A DNA stretch of 64,000 bases from Nitrosomonas sp. Nm84 (GCF_003201565.1 NZ_QJJP01000006.1:1-64000), one strand, 5' to 3'. Shown: positions 1-9,622, counted from the stretch's first letter. The notes: generated by a model not told the origin, from the sequence alone. Program-made: numbers and translations.

Positions 1-85
1 AAATACTTTATGACGATATTTCGGAATCCATACAAAGTGATACATCAACCTGAATACATGATGACTATGTCTCTGCAGTTCCATA

Positions 86-147
86 AGCTGGATAGTCTAC
101 AATGGCCTATCGCATTGTAGACTATCCAGCTCGGGGGCAAGCCCCCG
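86..147. repeat. Tandem pair of strong hairpins
   Basis: Two adjacent inverted repeats. The first has perfect 19-bp arms (86-104 and 113-131, beginning AGCTGGATAGTC) around an 8-nt loop. The second has 7-bp arms CGGGGGC/GCCCCCG (132-138, 141-147). The first could be an IS end or REP-type element; the second resembles the G/C hairpins elsewhere in the window. No gene was recognised in bases 1-278. Confidence 0.7.
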
Positions 148-207
148 TGATTTTCGCGATGCGGTTAAATGCCTCGCTACTTGAGGCAGGGTGATTTATT
201 CTCAACA

Positions 208-243
208 CAAAAATTCAATCAGCCGACTGAAAGCAGCTGATTG
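208..243 (-). terminator. Probable rho-independent terminator of the lipoprotein gene
   Basis: Read on the minus strand, CAATCAGC and GCTGATTG form an 8-bp stem around a 12-nt loop, followed at once by AATTTTTG. It lies 36-70 bp beyond the stop of the minus-strand lipoprotein gene, where a terminator is expected. Confidence 0.5.
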
Positions 244-278
244 AAGAATATTAATAAATCACCATGAGCTATCTGAAG

Positions 279-932
279 TTAACAATGTTTATCTGGATAG
301 AACACCCATTCCAATCTACCACCTCCTTTATCTACCAACATATAGCAAGGATTCTTCTTGTAAAATATCGTGCTCCATGAACTACTACTTTTTATTGCTG
401 ATATAGGTTGAGGTAAGTTAGCAGGTAAACTAATGTAATCTTTGTTCTTTAGTAGTTTTGTTTCTCCACTTTTAAAATCGGTAAGCACAAGGAAACCGAT
501 ATTATTTATCTTCCCAGCTTTGCCAAGCTCATCCGCAAGGTCGGCAGATATATCAGTTATATTTGGAGACGGTTGATGGTCTTGATTCTCATTGTTTGCG
601 CAAATTAATTCCCTCTGATTATCGAAACTAATGTAGCTGCAAGAACTATAACTCATATCTCTAAATTTAACTCCTGAAACACCAACGATAGAAACCGATG
701 TGATTTTTCTTATTTCAGATGCGGGTTGATGAGACTTAACATAATCCGCTTCAGCTTTCGTATTCTTTAAGAACTCAGTTTGTCCAGTGTCACTATCTAC
801 AAGAGCAATGAAACCAATTTTAAAATCTGAAATCTTCTCAAGCTCGTCAGAAAGTTGGGGTGGTATATTTTTGGAGCAACCTACTATACTAAGCATCAAC
901 AGAAACAGCATAATTATATTAACTTTGAACAT
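279..932 (-). CDS. Hypothetical lipoprotein with duplicated domain
   Basis: A 217-residue protein of unknown function. The N-terminus is a lipoprotein signal: a hydrophobic stretch (residues 5-18) followed by lipobox LSIVGC, so it should be lipid-anchored at Cys19. The mature part contains two related halves. DELEKISDFKIGFIALVD (from about residue 29) and DELGKAGKINNIGFLVLTD (from about 135) are each followed by a G-x-T-x-x-L-K-N motif, which indicates internal duplication. It lies 14 bp downstream of the FecR-TPR-barrel gene on the same strand, so the two are probably co-transcribed and may share an envelope role. The family is not recognised. Confidence 0.75.
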   Translation of the reverse strand: MFKVNIIMLFLLMLSIVGCSKNIPPQLSDELEKISDFKIGFIALVDSDTGQTEFLKNTKAEADYVKSHQPASEIRKITSVSIVGVSGVKFRDMSYSSCSYISFDNQRELICANNENQDHQPSPNITDISADLADELGKAGKINNIGFLVLTDFKSGETKLLKNKDYISLPANLPQPISAIKSSSSWSTIFYKKNPCYMLVDKGGGRLEWVFYPDKHC

Positions 933-946
933 ACTTTCCTCCTTTT

Positions 947-3900
947 TTAAAAATTTAATGTCACTCGTGCAAAAATAGTACGCGTGGGTACAAAACGAGA
1001 TATAACAGGCTCAGATGTTTGGAAATTGAGGTTTTGGAATAAAAAAAACTCATCAAAAATATTCCTTGCTTCCAAACTAAAAATTCCTCGCCGACCTGGA
1101 AGTCGATAACCAATCGACGCATCGACCAGGAAAAATTTTTCAATTCCATCATTTTTAGTGTCATGAGGATCAACTTTCTGATGAACAAATGTGCCAGTTA
1201 AATTTGCAAAAGATCCTTGTGGGTTAAAATAATCAACACCGATAGGAATGCTTAAAGTATTAATCTGATCTGGTCCATTGGATTTTTGTGATCGAGAAAA
1301 TTTTTCAAAACGAACCTCGCTTCTTGCACTCCAGTTTTTATGTAATGCCCCATATAGATAACCATAATATAAATTTTCTTTGTGATCTATAAATCCGAAA
1401 CTCTTCCCGGAAAATGTAGGAGTATTTAAATCTCGACTTGAAATTTCGAAGCCGCTAAATATCTTATTCCCATAATGTGTATCGAACCCGATACCCAATC
1501 GTCGTGATTTAGTGCCGTTTGGATCATCGAATAATTGGTTAAAACCAGAAACTTGTGTTGGCTCAATAGTCTGATTAGTAGTTAGAGGCGCTTTAATCGT
1601 TTCAATTAAGGCAATCCGTAATCGTAAATTACTGACAATATTCCATTGCACACCTAATTTAGGATTGAATCTATCAATAGATAATTGACCATCCTTATAA
1701 GAGTCATAACTAAAACCCAGTGTGGCATTTAGACTGGGATTAAAATTCAGATTGGCATAGACATAACCATTTGTCTTGTCATTATTAAAATTCTCTGGTG
1801 TGCAGCAGTCTGTTCGTTTAGAAATTATATTTATCTCCTTTGTGTTTTGGTCAACATTAGTACGATAAACGCCAGATCCTGCTAGTACATTAAACCGATG
1901 ATTACGAAGATGATATTGAATTTCAGTTTGATATCCTTTATATTTTCCATCAGTAACAATATTACTGGATATATCCAAGGGTATGGTGTTGTCGACTTTT
2001 CTATCATTATATAGACCAGATACGATAATATTTTGGTTGAATGCCAAGTCGTACCTGACACCCACACGCACCGAGTCTTCATCAATTTTTCGACGAAATC
2101 GATTTTTCGACAATTCAGAATCTGCAGAATCCCTATCAACATTAAGAAATAAATTACCAAGATCAGATGAGCGAGTACGTACTTCAGCTTGGATGTTCAA
2201 CTTAGGAGTTAGTGCATGCTGAACAAAAGCATTGAGAATATCGTGATTTTGATCGTTATTTCTTCTAAACCCGTTGGTCTCATAATGAAATTGCCCCAAA
2301 CTAATCGAAGTCCGCTCATTAAACTTCGAAAAAACCATTTCATTGCCTAAGGTACCATTGCTGCCAACAACCCCTGAGGTCACCAGTTGCGGCTTACTAC
2401 GTTCCATCAATGGTGCAAACTCATTAAATCCTGGATTTGATGGGCCGGTGTTGTTAATGATATTGAGATCAGCAACTGCCATGTGGGGCTGCACGGGGTT
2501 TACATTGATCGGTTGCAAAAGCTGCGCTTGCAACAGTTCACTGACACGAGCGGCTTCATGGCGCGGAGTATTGGCGTAAGTATCGGATAAAAACCGATGC
2601 GCAGAATGGTTTGATGGATCAAAGCTCAGTGATTTGGCGGTCTCCATCAATGCGCGCTTTTCAAACCCCAAATTCTCAAAGATTCGCGCCAAGCTTGAGC
2701 CTCTCGCCGCTTCATCGCGATCCAACAGCAATTTGGATCGATACACTGCGCGGTTATTGTTCAGTTCAATGGATTTTTGAATATCTTGCAGAGCCTCGAT
2801 AGGCCGATTCTGCGTTTGCTTCTGAATGGCATCATAAAACCACGGTGTCGGGTCTTTCGGATCACGTTCTTTGGCCAGGTCAAATTGCGTGCTGGCGAGT
2901 GGATAACGCTTTTCCTCAAAATACGCTTTACCCAGGTAGCTGCGGATCAGTGAATTTGCCGGATCCAGGCTGGCGGCAATTTCCAGTTCTATGCGACCCG
3001 CTTCCAACTCACCTTCGCGAATCAGAGCCAGCCCCAAACCCAGCCGCGGCATCGGATCCGCTTGATCCAACGCAATCGCTTGAGTGAAGATCGTTTTTGC
3101 TGTTTGGGTATCGATTTTCAACAGATTGGCAAAACCCAATATAGTTTGCGTTTTAGCCAGATTGGGTTGCAAATTTACCGCATGTCGTGCGGAATCCAGC
3201 GCACGATCCAAATCCCCCTGCGACATCTGCAATTCAGCGATCCGTGCCCAGGCAAGCGCATTGTCTGAGTCGAGTGTGACTGCTTTTTGTACACTTTTCA
3301 GCGCTGCTTCAATTTCAAAATGCGCTTGTTGTGTATAGGAAAGCGCTAAATACGCAGCGGCGGATTGCTGATCGAGCGTCACTGCTTTAGTGGCTAGATC
3401 CAGTGCCTGACCTTTTTCGTTCTGCGTCACGGCAATGACTGCAAGTAGCGCATGTGCATCACTGTTATTAGGTTCAAGTTGGAGTACTTGCTGGACATTC
3501 TTTTTGGCTTCATCCGCTTGCCCGACAGTCAGCAAACGCCCCGCCTCTTGGATCAAGCTACCGGCATCCTGTGCTTTTTTTACTTCAACACGCTGCCAAT
3601 AATCTGCGATCGCCGGATAATACAACGCCCACTGTACGGCATCGGTTGGGCGGATGACGATCTCTTTTCGCGGCGCTTGATCCTTGAAGGTAATCGCCGC
3701 TTCGTGATCGTTTAGTACAAGACCGCCCACATCATTGCTGACAGATACCTTACCCTCATAAACAACAACTTCGGCATTGTCCTCACGAGTGCCGACGAAG
3801 AATTCCGTGCCCTCCACACTCGCATTGACGAACGGTGTCCTGATTTTAAAGGGTCTCGGCGTGCGCGTGATGATATGGATCGCGCCTTCCAATAAATCCA

Positions 3901-4261
3901 GCAAAGAAGTGCCTTTTTCTTCCTGCAATTGCGGAAATGTGATACTTGTTTTTTGATCAAGCCGTAGCATGCTGTCGTTACTCAAACGTAGCGCTGCGCG
4001 GCTATGTGACCGGGCGCGAATCATGTCTCCTGCGCACAGCGTTGTATTCATCTCGGCTTGTTGCCACTTTGTCTCTTGCATTCGCCGCAACTCGATAATC
4101 CCCTGCATCGATACAATTCGTGCAACTTCCAATTTGCAAGATGTTGTCGCATGCGCCTTACCAATATGAATTCCCCAAAAAGTCACTGTAAAAACAGTGA
4201 ATAGCATGCTCGAGAGTTTTCTGTGACACAGATAAGTCGCAATTGACCAGCATGTCTTCAT
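947..4261 (-). CDS. FecR-domain / TPR / outer-membrane beta-barrel fusion protein
   Basis: A 1104-residue envelope protein. A signal peptide ends near AHA-TT (residue ~38). A FecR domain follows (~45-195; LRLSNDSMLRLDQKTSI and the FecR hallmark FVNASVEGTEFFV). Next come about eight tetratricopeptide repeats (~230-560, e.g. NSDAHALLAVIAV, DPMPRLGLGLALI). The last ~500 residues alternate polar and aromatic strands and end in VTLNF, a C-terminal Phe typical of outer-membrane barrels; this part resembles a TonB-dependent-receptor barrel without a plug. FecR domains usually sense or transmit envelope signals and TPRs bind proteins. The next gene upstream is a CHASE2 nucleotide cyclase, and FecR-type proteins beside CHASE2 cyclases are a recurrent pairing, so a signalling role is plausible. 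Ligand unknown. Confidence 0.85.
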   Translation of the reverse strand: MKTCWSIATYLCHRKLSSMLFTVFTVTFWGIHIGKAHATTSCKLEVARIVSMQGIIELRRMQETKWQQAEMNTTLCAGDMIRARSHSRAALRLSNDSMLRLDQKTSITFPQLQEEKGTSLLDLLEGAIHIITRTPRPFKIRTPFVNASVEGTEFFVGTREDNAEVVVYEGKVSVSNDVGGLVLNDHEAAITFKDQAPRKEIVIRPTDAVQWALYYPAIADYWQRVEVKKAQDAGSLIQEAGRLLTVGQADEAKKNVQQVLQLEPNNSDAHALLAVIAVTQNEKGQALDLATKAVTLDQQSAAAYLALSYTQQAHFEIEAALKSVQKAVTLDSDNALAWARIAELQMSQGDLDRALDSARHAVNLQPNLAKTQTILGFANLLKIDTQTAKTIFTQAIALDQADPMPRLGLGLALIREGELEAGRIELEIAASLDPANSLIRSYLGKAYFEEKRYPLASTQFDLAKERDPKDPTPWFYDAIQKQTQNRPIEALQDIQKSIELNNNRAVYRSKLLLDRDEAARGSSLARIFENLGFEKRALMETAKSLSFDPSNHSAHRFLSDTYANTPRHEAARVSELLQAQLLQPINVNPVQPHMAVADLNIINNTGPSNPGFNEFAPLMERSKPQLVTSGVVGSNGTLGNEMVFSKFNERTSISLGQFHYETNGFRRNNDQNHDILNAFVQHALTPKLNIQAEVRTRSSDLGNLFLNVDRDSADSELSKNRFRRKIDEDSVRVGVRYDLAFNQNIIVSGLYNDRKVDNTIPLDISSNIVTDGKYKGYQTEIQYHLRNHRFNVLAGSGVYRTNVDQNTKEINIISKRTDCCTPENFNNDKTNGYVYANLNFNPSLNATLGFSYDSYKDGQLSIDRFNPKLGVQWNIVSNLRLRIALIETIKAPLTTNQTIEPTQVSGFNQLFDDPNGTKSRRLGIGFDTHYGNKIFSGFEISSRDLNTPTFSGKSFGFIDHKENLYYGYLYGALHKNWSARSEVRFEKFSRSQKSNGPDQINTLSIPIGVDYFNPQGSFANLTGTFVHQKVDPHDTKNDGIEKFFLVDASIGYRLPGRRGIFSLEARNIFDEFFLFQNLNFQTSEPVISRFVPTRTIFARVTLNF

Positions 4262-4456
4262 TAATTAATCTTTCTTTGCTTGTACGAGCTCAAGAAAATG
4301 AGCACCGTATAATATTGAATTGCAGAAAAACCAAATACTCGAGAACTTAGCCAATGCAACCAGTCGTTTATTATACAAAGCCAATGACCTTATACCTAAT
4401 CCGGGCATTCGATATTTATCGAGTTTGCATCAAAGTGTAGTAAAAAACCCTATTTG

Positions 4457-4482
4457 CTGTATGTGAGAATTCTCACATACAG
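4457..4482. promoter_or_regulatory. Perfect 26-bp palindrome between cyclase and FecR genes
   Basis: The half-site CTGTATGTGAGAA is followed without a spacer by its exact reverse complement, with GAATTC at the centre. It sits in the 262-bp gap (4262-4523), 42 bp after the cyclase stop and 196 bp before the FecR-gene start. No clean T-run follows, so an operator for a dimeric regulator is as likely as a terminator. Nothing else was recognised in the gap. Confidence 0.5.
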
Positions 4483-4523
4483 GCTTTCGTCCCTGGGATT
4501 TGTTTTTTTGAGAGGTATTTTGA

Positions 4524-6758
4524 TTATTTGCTGTCTATTCTTGAGATAGCATTCCATGCGCTTTGGGGAGGCTCGTTTTTGTATCGTTGGCATAATGCAA
4601 GAAAGAATTGCGCGGGACCATCGGCGGGAAACACCTGGAGAATATCGCCAAAGCCTTGACCGGCTTCAGCCCATGCTTGTAACTGATAGGCACTTAAGGC
4701 TTGTGCGAAAATTTCGCATAACCATACTTGTTCTTTACTGGCCAATTGTTGGTAAGTAATGAGTTCAAACAAATTGACCGGATGTAGTCTTCCAGGCAAT
4801 AAAAACTCGCCTAATGGACGTACTAGAAAACCATTCAATCCATCCAGCACATCACTCGATAGCAAAATGTGCGTTTTTAAAACTTTATTCGCACCTTGAA
4901 TTCGATTTGCTGTGTTTACGACATCGCCTGTAACCCTGTACACCCCATCTTTCTCGCTCATCGACATACTGCCAAAATGTAAGCCAATTCGAGTCGGCAG
5001 CGGTGGGCTATACAATTTATTAAAATGCTCAATCACAGCACTTAAATCGAGCGATGCCCGGCATGCTTCAATCCGAGCATCCACATTCACAGGTTTGTTG
5101 ATCCACTTAAACAGTCCCTCCACAACCGGATTGGCAGACTCCTTGATCCACACCGAAAGGGACGAATCTCCCGTAGTATCCATAATCCTTCCCGTATGCT
5201 GACTAATCGTATCCCTCAATAGAGCACGATAATCCACCATCAGCTTTTCAAGATCCGATGGATTCATAGATTCCGATAGCGTTGTGTAGCCTGCAATATC
5301 CGTTGCCAAGCATGGGCCATAAAATCGTCCCTTGTTTTTATTGATGATCTGATCGAGCGCTTCATCAGGGCCAGAACCACCGACAAATGTCTCGAGCGTA
5401 AGGATTTTTAATACCCAAGCCAGCATTAAAGCCAATACAATTTGCAGGATTGGAATGATCAATGGCAACCAAATCGTCGCTTCTTTGAAGAAAGAATACG
5501 CAATAAAGGTATAGATAAATATGGCGGAAACGCCCACAGCAATGGTGCTGCGAGAGGGCAATATTTGTAAGGTAACGCCGGCAAATAAACCGAATAGGAA
5601 TAAAAAAGCTAAGCTACCCGGAAGGGGCAGCGGTCTGACGGGCTTGTTCTCCAATAAATTGGCAACAGCCGTTGCTGCAATCTCAACACCACTAATGAAC
5701 AGTCCGTCGGGATTAGAAAATACCGTATGATAATCATCGCGAACGATGTCCTGTTCAGACTGAGTCGCTCCCGAGAATCCGACAAAAACGACCTTATCCT
5801 TAAAATCAATCCCCTGCGGCAAACCTTCCGCAGCACGTCCTTCACCAAGATGTAACACCTGATAATAAGGCACGGTGGTAACACTGCGCGGTGGGCCATA
5901 AAAATTCAGATAGTTTTTTTCATGACCAGTATATAAGTTGAACAATGAAGTCATCAGCTTTTTGTCGGCAAGACTTATTTTGGAATCAAGATTGAGCGCT
6001 GCTTGTATTTTCGGGATTATCCGGGGTTGATCGACAAAAATATGGCGAAGCCTAAAAACCAAATCCTCGATTTCAATACCATGCGCTTGCGCAGGTATCT
6101 GCTCAACGAATGCCGGATCTACCGCATGCAGCAATCGAGCAAAATCATCGTATATGGGCAAGGTAAAAATTTGCAGCACAAGCACGGGGACCGTGGGAAT
6201 ATCACCGGCACTCGCTTTAAAAGTCCAATAATGATTGACCCGCTCCGCTTTAGGCAGCGCAAAAGGCGCGCGCGCTTTTGCGGCATCTGCAATCAATGGC
6301 AAGAGTTGCGCGGAACCTTCCCGGATAATGCGGTGGCGTGAAGCATTATTATGGTCGATGAGCAACTCCGAATCCTGATAAATCAATCGCTCAATCAATA
6401 CGACATTACCCGCTGTCTTAATGGCGTGTGCTAACTGCTCATCGCTTCCGGATATGGCACTCGGCGTATCAAAAATAAGATCAAAAATGATGATGCGCGC
6501 GCCGGCTTGCACAAGTTTATCGATTAGGCGAGCGTGGATATCGCGGGGCCACAATCTGGGTTTAATCGATAAATCCAATTGCGTAGCGGAAGGTTGATCG
6601 ATTGCAACGACCATCACATCCGCGGGTGCAGTTATCGCACCGCGTAAATGAAATAACCAAGATAAGCCAAATTTTTCTTCAAGCGGCAAAAAATACGCCA
6701 GCACTCCCAGAAAACCGATCACACACCCCAAAAGAAACTGCTTGAACCATTTTGCCAT
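4524..6758 (-). CDS. CHASE2-domain class III adenylate/guanylate cyclase
   Basis: A 744-residue membrane cyclase. A transmembrane helix (~8-24) leads into a CHASE2 extracytoplasmic sensor domain (~30-390; MVVAIDQPSATQLDLSIKPRLWPRDIHARLI is typical, and KDKVVFVGFSG marks its end). Three more transmembrane helices follow (~398-465). The cytoplasmic cyclase domain (~480-665) retains class III hallmarks: metal-binding Asp in ATDIAGYTTLSE, the second Asp in TTGDSSLSVW, and DVVNTANRIQGANK near the substrate and transition-state site. The product is cAMP or cGMP; the sequence alone does not decide. Residues ~690-740 contain a TPR-like helical tail. It is probably transcribed ahead of the FecR-TPR-barrel gene, with a 262-bp gap between them. 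Confidence 0.9.
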   Translation of the reverse strand: MAKWFKQFLLGCVIGFLGVLAYFLPLEEKFGLSWLFHLRGAITAPADVMVVAIDQPSATQLDLSIKPRLWPRDIHARLIDKLVQAGARIIIFDLIFDTPSAISGSDEQLAHAIKTAGNVVLIERLIYQDSELLIDHNNASRHRIIREGSAQLLPLIADAAKARAPFALPKAERVNHYWTFKASAGDIPTVPVLVLQIFTLPIYDDFARLLHAVDPAFVEQIPAQAHGIEIEDLVFRLRHIFVDQPRIIPKIQAALNLDSKISLADKKLMTSLFNLYTGHEKNYLNFYGPPRSVTTVPYYQVLHLGEGRAAEGLPQGIDFKDKVVFVGFSGATQSEQDIVRDDYHTVFSNPDGLFISGVEIAATAVANLLENKPVRPLPLPGSLAFLFLFGLFAGVTLQILPSRSTIAVGVSAIFIYTFIAYSFFKEATIWLPLIIPILQIVLALMLAWVLKILTLETFVGGSGPDEALDQIINKNKGRFYGPCLATDIAGYTTLSESMNPSDLEKLMVDYRALLRDTISQHTGRIMDTTGDSSLSVWIKESANPVVEGLFKWINKPVNVDARIEACRASLDLSAVIEHFNKLYSPPLPTRIGLHFGSMSMSEKDGVYRVTGDVVNTANRIQGANKVLKTHILLSSDVLDGLNGFLVRPLGEFLLPGRLHPVNLFELITYQQLASKEQVWLCEIFAQALSAYQLQAWAEAGQGFGDILQVFPADGPAQFFLALCQRYKNEPPQSAWNAISRIDSK

Positions 6759-6892
6759 GTCAGGTTGAATTTACCGGTTTTGCTTTACTGAAGATTACAA
6801 ACCAAGAAACGATTCTGAGGCATTATGCAATTTTTTCATCCTATTAACCAGCAAGACTGCTCAGCTTATGTTCACTTGCTTGCTCACAGGCT

Positions 6893-7040
6893 GTTAACAA
6901 GCCGTTGAAAAACGTTTTCGAGGCAGCCGATACAAGGCAAAAACAAGCGAGAAAACGCAGTTTATGCGTAATAAATGAGCATTTTGAGCTTGTTTTAACA
7001 CCGTAGCGGCAACGAGATAGTTTTTCAACGGCCTGTTAAA
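6893..7040. repeat. Dispersed ~140-bp element, copy A
   Basis: The segment starts GCCGTTGAAAAACG and ends GTTTTTCAACGGC, so it has terminal inverted repeats of about 13 bp. It runs to the stop codon of the TonB-dependent receptor gene. An inverted copy lies near 35435-35572 and a fragment near 55198-55260. It codes for nothing evident and is likely a MITE-like element. The rest of the gap 6759-6892 shows nothing recognisable. Confidence 0.75.
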
Positions 7041-9087
7041 ACGATCCCCTAATTCCTCCAACAATAGCGCGCCCTGGCAACGGTGCAATATCCTTCAAAA
7101 AAGAGGTATGGACACGCATGTCACTATCCAGCAAATTCCTGCCCTGCAAGAAGAGGGTGTAATTAACAGATTTGGTAAGTTTCATGTGATAACCCATTTC
7201 CGCATTCATCAAAGTATAGCCGGGGGTTTCCGTTTCCAGCACAGCCACGCGATCTTGTTGAACTACACGCGTCAGGTTGAAATTAGCCGACCAGGCATTT
7301 TTCTTGAAATCGACATCAAAACCAAATCGCTGCGGCGTCAGCCGCGGAATATTGCCGTTATCCTTCAACCGACCGTAAACGATGTCGGTAAATAAGCGCA
7401 AATTAAGCATTTCGGGCAGTAATGTCACAATAGCTTCTGCCTCCAGGCCGTAAAATTTCGCGCGGGTTTGTGCAAAATCCTGTACCAAAAAAGCACCGCG
7501 ACTATCCAGCACGCCCTCATCATTGACCCTGTCCGCGAACCCATCGCCGTTGCTATCGCGGCTTTGCTGGAAAATGTAATCATTGACATAGTTGTAGAAT
7601 ACATTCACCTTTCCTGTGACCATGCCTGTGGTTTTTTGCAACGCAATGTCGAAGTTATTGGAGGTCTCTTTAGTCAACGCTTGATCCCCCTGCTCAAACG
7701 TGTTGGTCGCGACATGAAAACCGTTGGCGTACAGTGCGACAGTATTCGGGGCACGCTGTCCGCGCGTGGCGGTCAAGTCAATCTGATAGCCGTCGATAAA
7801 TTTCCAGGCGCTTACTGCGGAAATACTATACAGATTAAAGTCACGTGTTTGCAGCAGTGCCGCTTGCGGATTATGCATGGTATGTTCAAAACGCCCGCCC
7901 GCTTCGAATTGCCAACGCTGCCAATGGCGTTTTTCAAGCATGAATAATCCGGCGGATTGCGACAAACTGGGTGGCACAAACGCCTCTTCACCCTTTGCGG
8001 AAAAATCACGGTTTTGCAGTTGAATGCCCATGATGCCCTGCCAGTTTGCTATCGGCGCATGGGCCAATTCTGCGCGTCCCTCCAATTCCCTGTTTTTAAA
8101 TCGAGTACCGATTTCATGCTCTGTCAATTCATTATGCCGGTAATCGTTATAATTAAAGCGTACTTTCAGTTGTTCAAACCCCTTGAGCGGATTATCCAGA
8201 TCACCGGCCAAGCCATAGCGGGTCTGACCCATATCAATTTTGGCGCCTTCCGCACCGGGAATGCCGTAAAAATTGTCCAGCCGTGAAATCGACATCCCCA
8301 TAAAACCGCGCTCCCCAATATACGCACTACCCACTGATAAATTACTGTAATCGATCGCGCTGTTTTTGATAAAACCGACATCGCTATTGGGATCGTTGAT
8401 ATTGGCATGGCCAGGAATGTGCACATCATTGGTTTTTCTTTTGACGCCCTCGATATTCCAGGACATTCGCCCCTTACTTCCCGATGCAGTCAGCGCGCCG
8501 TTGCGCTCTTCCAGGGCGGAATTGAAACGTCCTTCAAAGTTAGCTTGCGGGGTCTTGAACAAACGATCAGGAATGCGCTCATTCACTACATTAACCACGC
8601 CACCCGATACACCGCTGCCATATAACAATGTGGACGGTCCGCGCAGGATTTCGATGCGCGAAGCACTCAACGTTTCTGTGGCCACCGCATGATCCGGGCT
8701 GATCGTTGAAATATCGCCGGTGCCGATGCCATTCTCCAATACCCGCACGCGCGGGCCATCCTGGCCTCGAATAATCGGACGGCCAGCGCCGGGTCCGAAA
8801 CTAGTCGAAGAAACCCCCAGTTCGTGCGATAACGTATCGCCCAGATTAGTCTCACGGTTCCGACGCAGACGATCACCTTGCACGACAGTATCCGCCTTGA
8901 TTCCGGCCGATTCAGCCGAACTTGTAATAGGTGCGGTAATCACGACACCTGGTAACTCGATGTTCTTATTAACGCTTTGTGCGTGAACAGCAGGTATATC
9001 CAGCAGTAAAAGTACCAGGATGACTACCAATAACTCACCTTGATACAGCCTACTGACATTATTTAATTTGAGATCAGAATAATCCAT
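7036..9087 (-). CDS. TonB-dependent outer-membrane receptor, ZnuD-like
   Basis: A 683-residue receptor with an uncleaved-looking N-terminal hydrophobic segment ending AVHAQS (signal peptide, ~residues 18-37). The plug domain (~50-165) carries the ZnuD-family signature: LGDTLSHELGVSSTSFGPGA, then RPIIRGQDGPRVRVLENGIG and RIEILRGPSTLLYGSG. The 22-strand barrel ends in GIRGSF with terminal Phe. ZnuD proteins import zinc across the outer membrane. A Fur-family regulator gene lies 0.5 kb upstream on the same strand, and a perfect palindrome (9119-9136) like the one before that regulator gene precedes this start. That favours zinc as substrate and Zur-type control. Copper or another metal cannot be excluded from sequence, given the adjacent Cus operon. 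Confidence 0.88.
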   Translation of the reverse strand: MDYSDLKLNNVSRLYQGELLVVILVLLLLDIPAVHAQSVNKNIELPGVVITAPITSSAESAGIKADTVVQGDRLRRNRETNLGDTLSHELGVSSTSFGPGAGRPIIRGQDGPRVRVLENGIGTGDISTISPDHAVATETLSASRIEILRGPSTLLYGSGVSGGVVNVVNERIPDRLFKTPQANFEGRFNSALEERNGALTASGSKGRMSWNIEGVKRKTNDVHIPGHANINDPNSDVGFIKNSAIDYSNLSVGSAYIGERGFMGMSISRLDNFYGIPGAEGAKIDMGQTRYGLAGDLDNPLKGFEQLKVRFNYNDYRHNELTEHEIGTRFKNRELEGRAELAHAPIANWQGIMGIQLQNRDFSAKGEEAFVPPSLSQSAGLFMLEKRHWQRWQFEAGGRFEHTMHNPQAALLQTRDFNLYSISAVSAWKFIDGYQIDLTATRGQRAPNTVALYANGFHVATNTFEQGDQALTKETSNNFDIALQKTTGMVTGKVNVFYNYVNDYIFQQSRDSNGDGFADRVNDEGVLDSRGAFLVQDFAQTRAKFYGLEAEAIVTLLPEMLNLRLFTDIVYGRLKDNGNIPRLTPQRFGFDVDFKKNAWSANFNLTRVVQQDRVAVLETETPGYTLMNAEMGYHMKLTKSVNYTLFLQGRNLLDSDMRVHTSFLKDIAPLPGRAIVGGIRGSF

Positions 9088-9118
9088 GCAGCTTTCCTAA
9101 TTTAATAGGGTATTTGTT

Positions 9119-9136
9119 ATGCAACTGCGGTTGCAT
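9119..9136. promoter_or_regulatory. Putative Zur/Fur-family operator upstream of the ZnuD-like gene
   Basis: ATGCAAC-TGCG-GTTGCAT is a perfect 7-bp inverted repeat with a 4-nt spacer, 32 bp upstream of the receptor start codon. Its core GCAAC...GTTGC recurs upstream of the Fur-family gene (10063-10075). Confidence 0.5.
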
Positions 9137-9235
9137 CAATGGAACTGAACAATCATCAGTAATGAATACACATCATGGCAATCCATAGACGACTGCCTGA
9201 TAATTGATTCAGATCAGGATTAGCTGTTTAATAAA

Positions 9236-9559
9236 TCAAAGAATGTGAAACGGCGGTGCGCGTGAATGGTAGGGAAGGATTGGGTTGTCAAAACGACGTT
9301 CCATCGCCCAGAATGACAAGCGGCGACGTGATGCTGAATCGCTCAGGGATAATCCTGCAGCGATCAAGATAATATTTAGTGCGGCAAGTGCAAGGCACTC
9401 CAGGCAGATTTCATCGAGATCAACGCCTTCATCACTGTCGGTTTCAGCAACATCGAGCACATCGGTTTGTGCAAAATGTGTAAAAGCATGTGCCATCAAA
9501 AAGACCGGCACAGACAATAATGCGAGCGTTAAAAATAGAAATAAGCTTTTGCGTATCAT
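9236..9559 (-). CDS. Small membrane/secreted hypothetical protein
   Basis: A 107-residue protein. A strong hydrophobic N-terminus (FLFLTLALLSVPVFLMAHAF, residues ~6-25) looks like a signal peptide. An acidic segment (AETDSDEGVDLDEICLEC) with a CxxC pair follows, then a second hydrophobic stretch (~48-72). His25, His28 and the acidic/Cys cluster could bind metal. It lies between the Fur-family regulator (63 bp upstream) and the ZnuD-like receptor (148 bp downstream) on the same strand, so a role in zinc handling is suggested by context only. Family not recognised. Confidence 0.6.
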   Translation of the reverse strand: MIRKSLFLFLTLALLSVPVFLMAHAFTHFAQTDVLDVAETDSDEGVDLDEICLECLALAALNIILIAAGLSLSDSASRRRLSFWAMERRFDNPILPYHSRAPPFHIL

Positions 9560-9622
9560 TGAAGTTTCAAACGGATTGTATAACCACAGAAATTCTCCCG
9601 ACTTCCTGCAACATAAGCTTTT

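Noticed and set aside
7468-7947. 159-codon open frame opposite the ZnuD-like receptor gene
   Set aside because: Lies entirely within the receptor gene on the opposite strand, with no recognisable motif and no Shine-Dalgarno.
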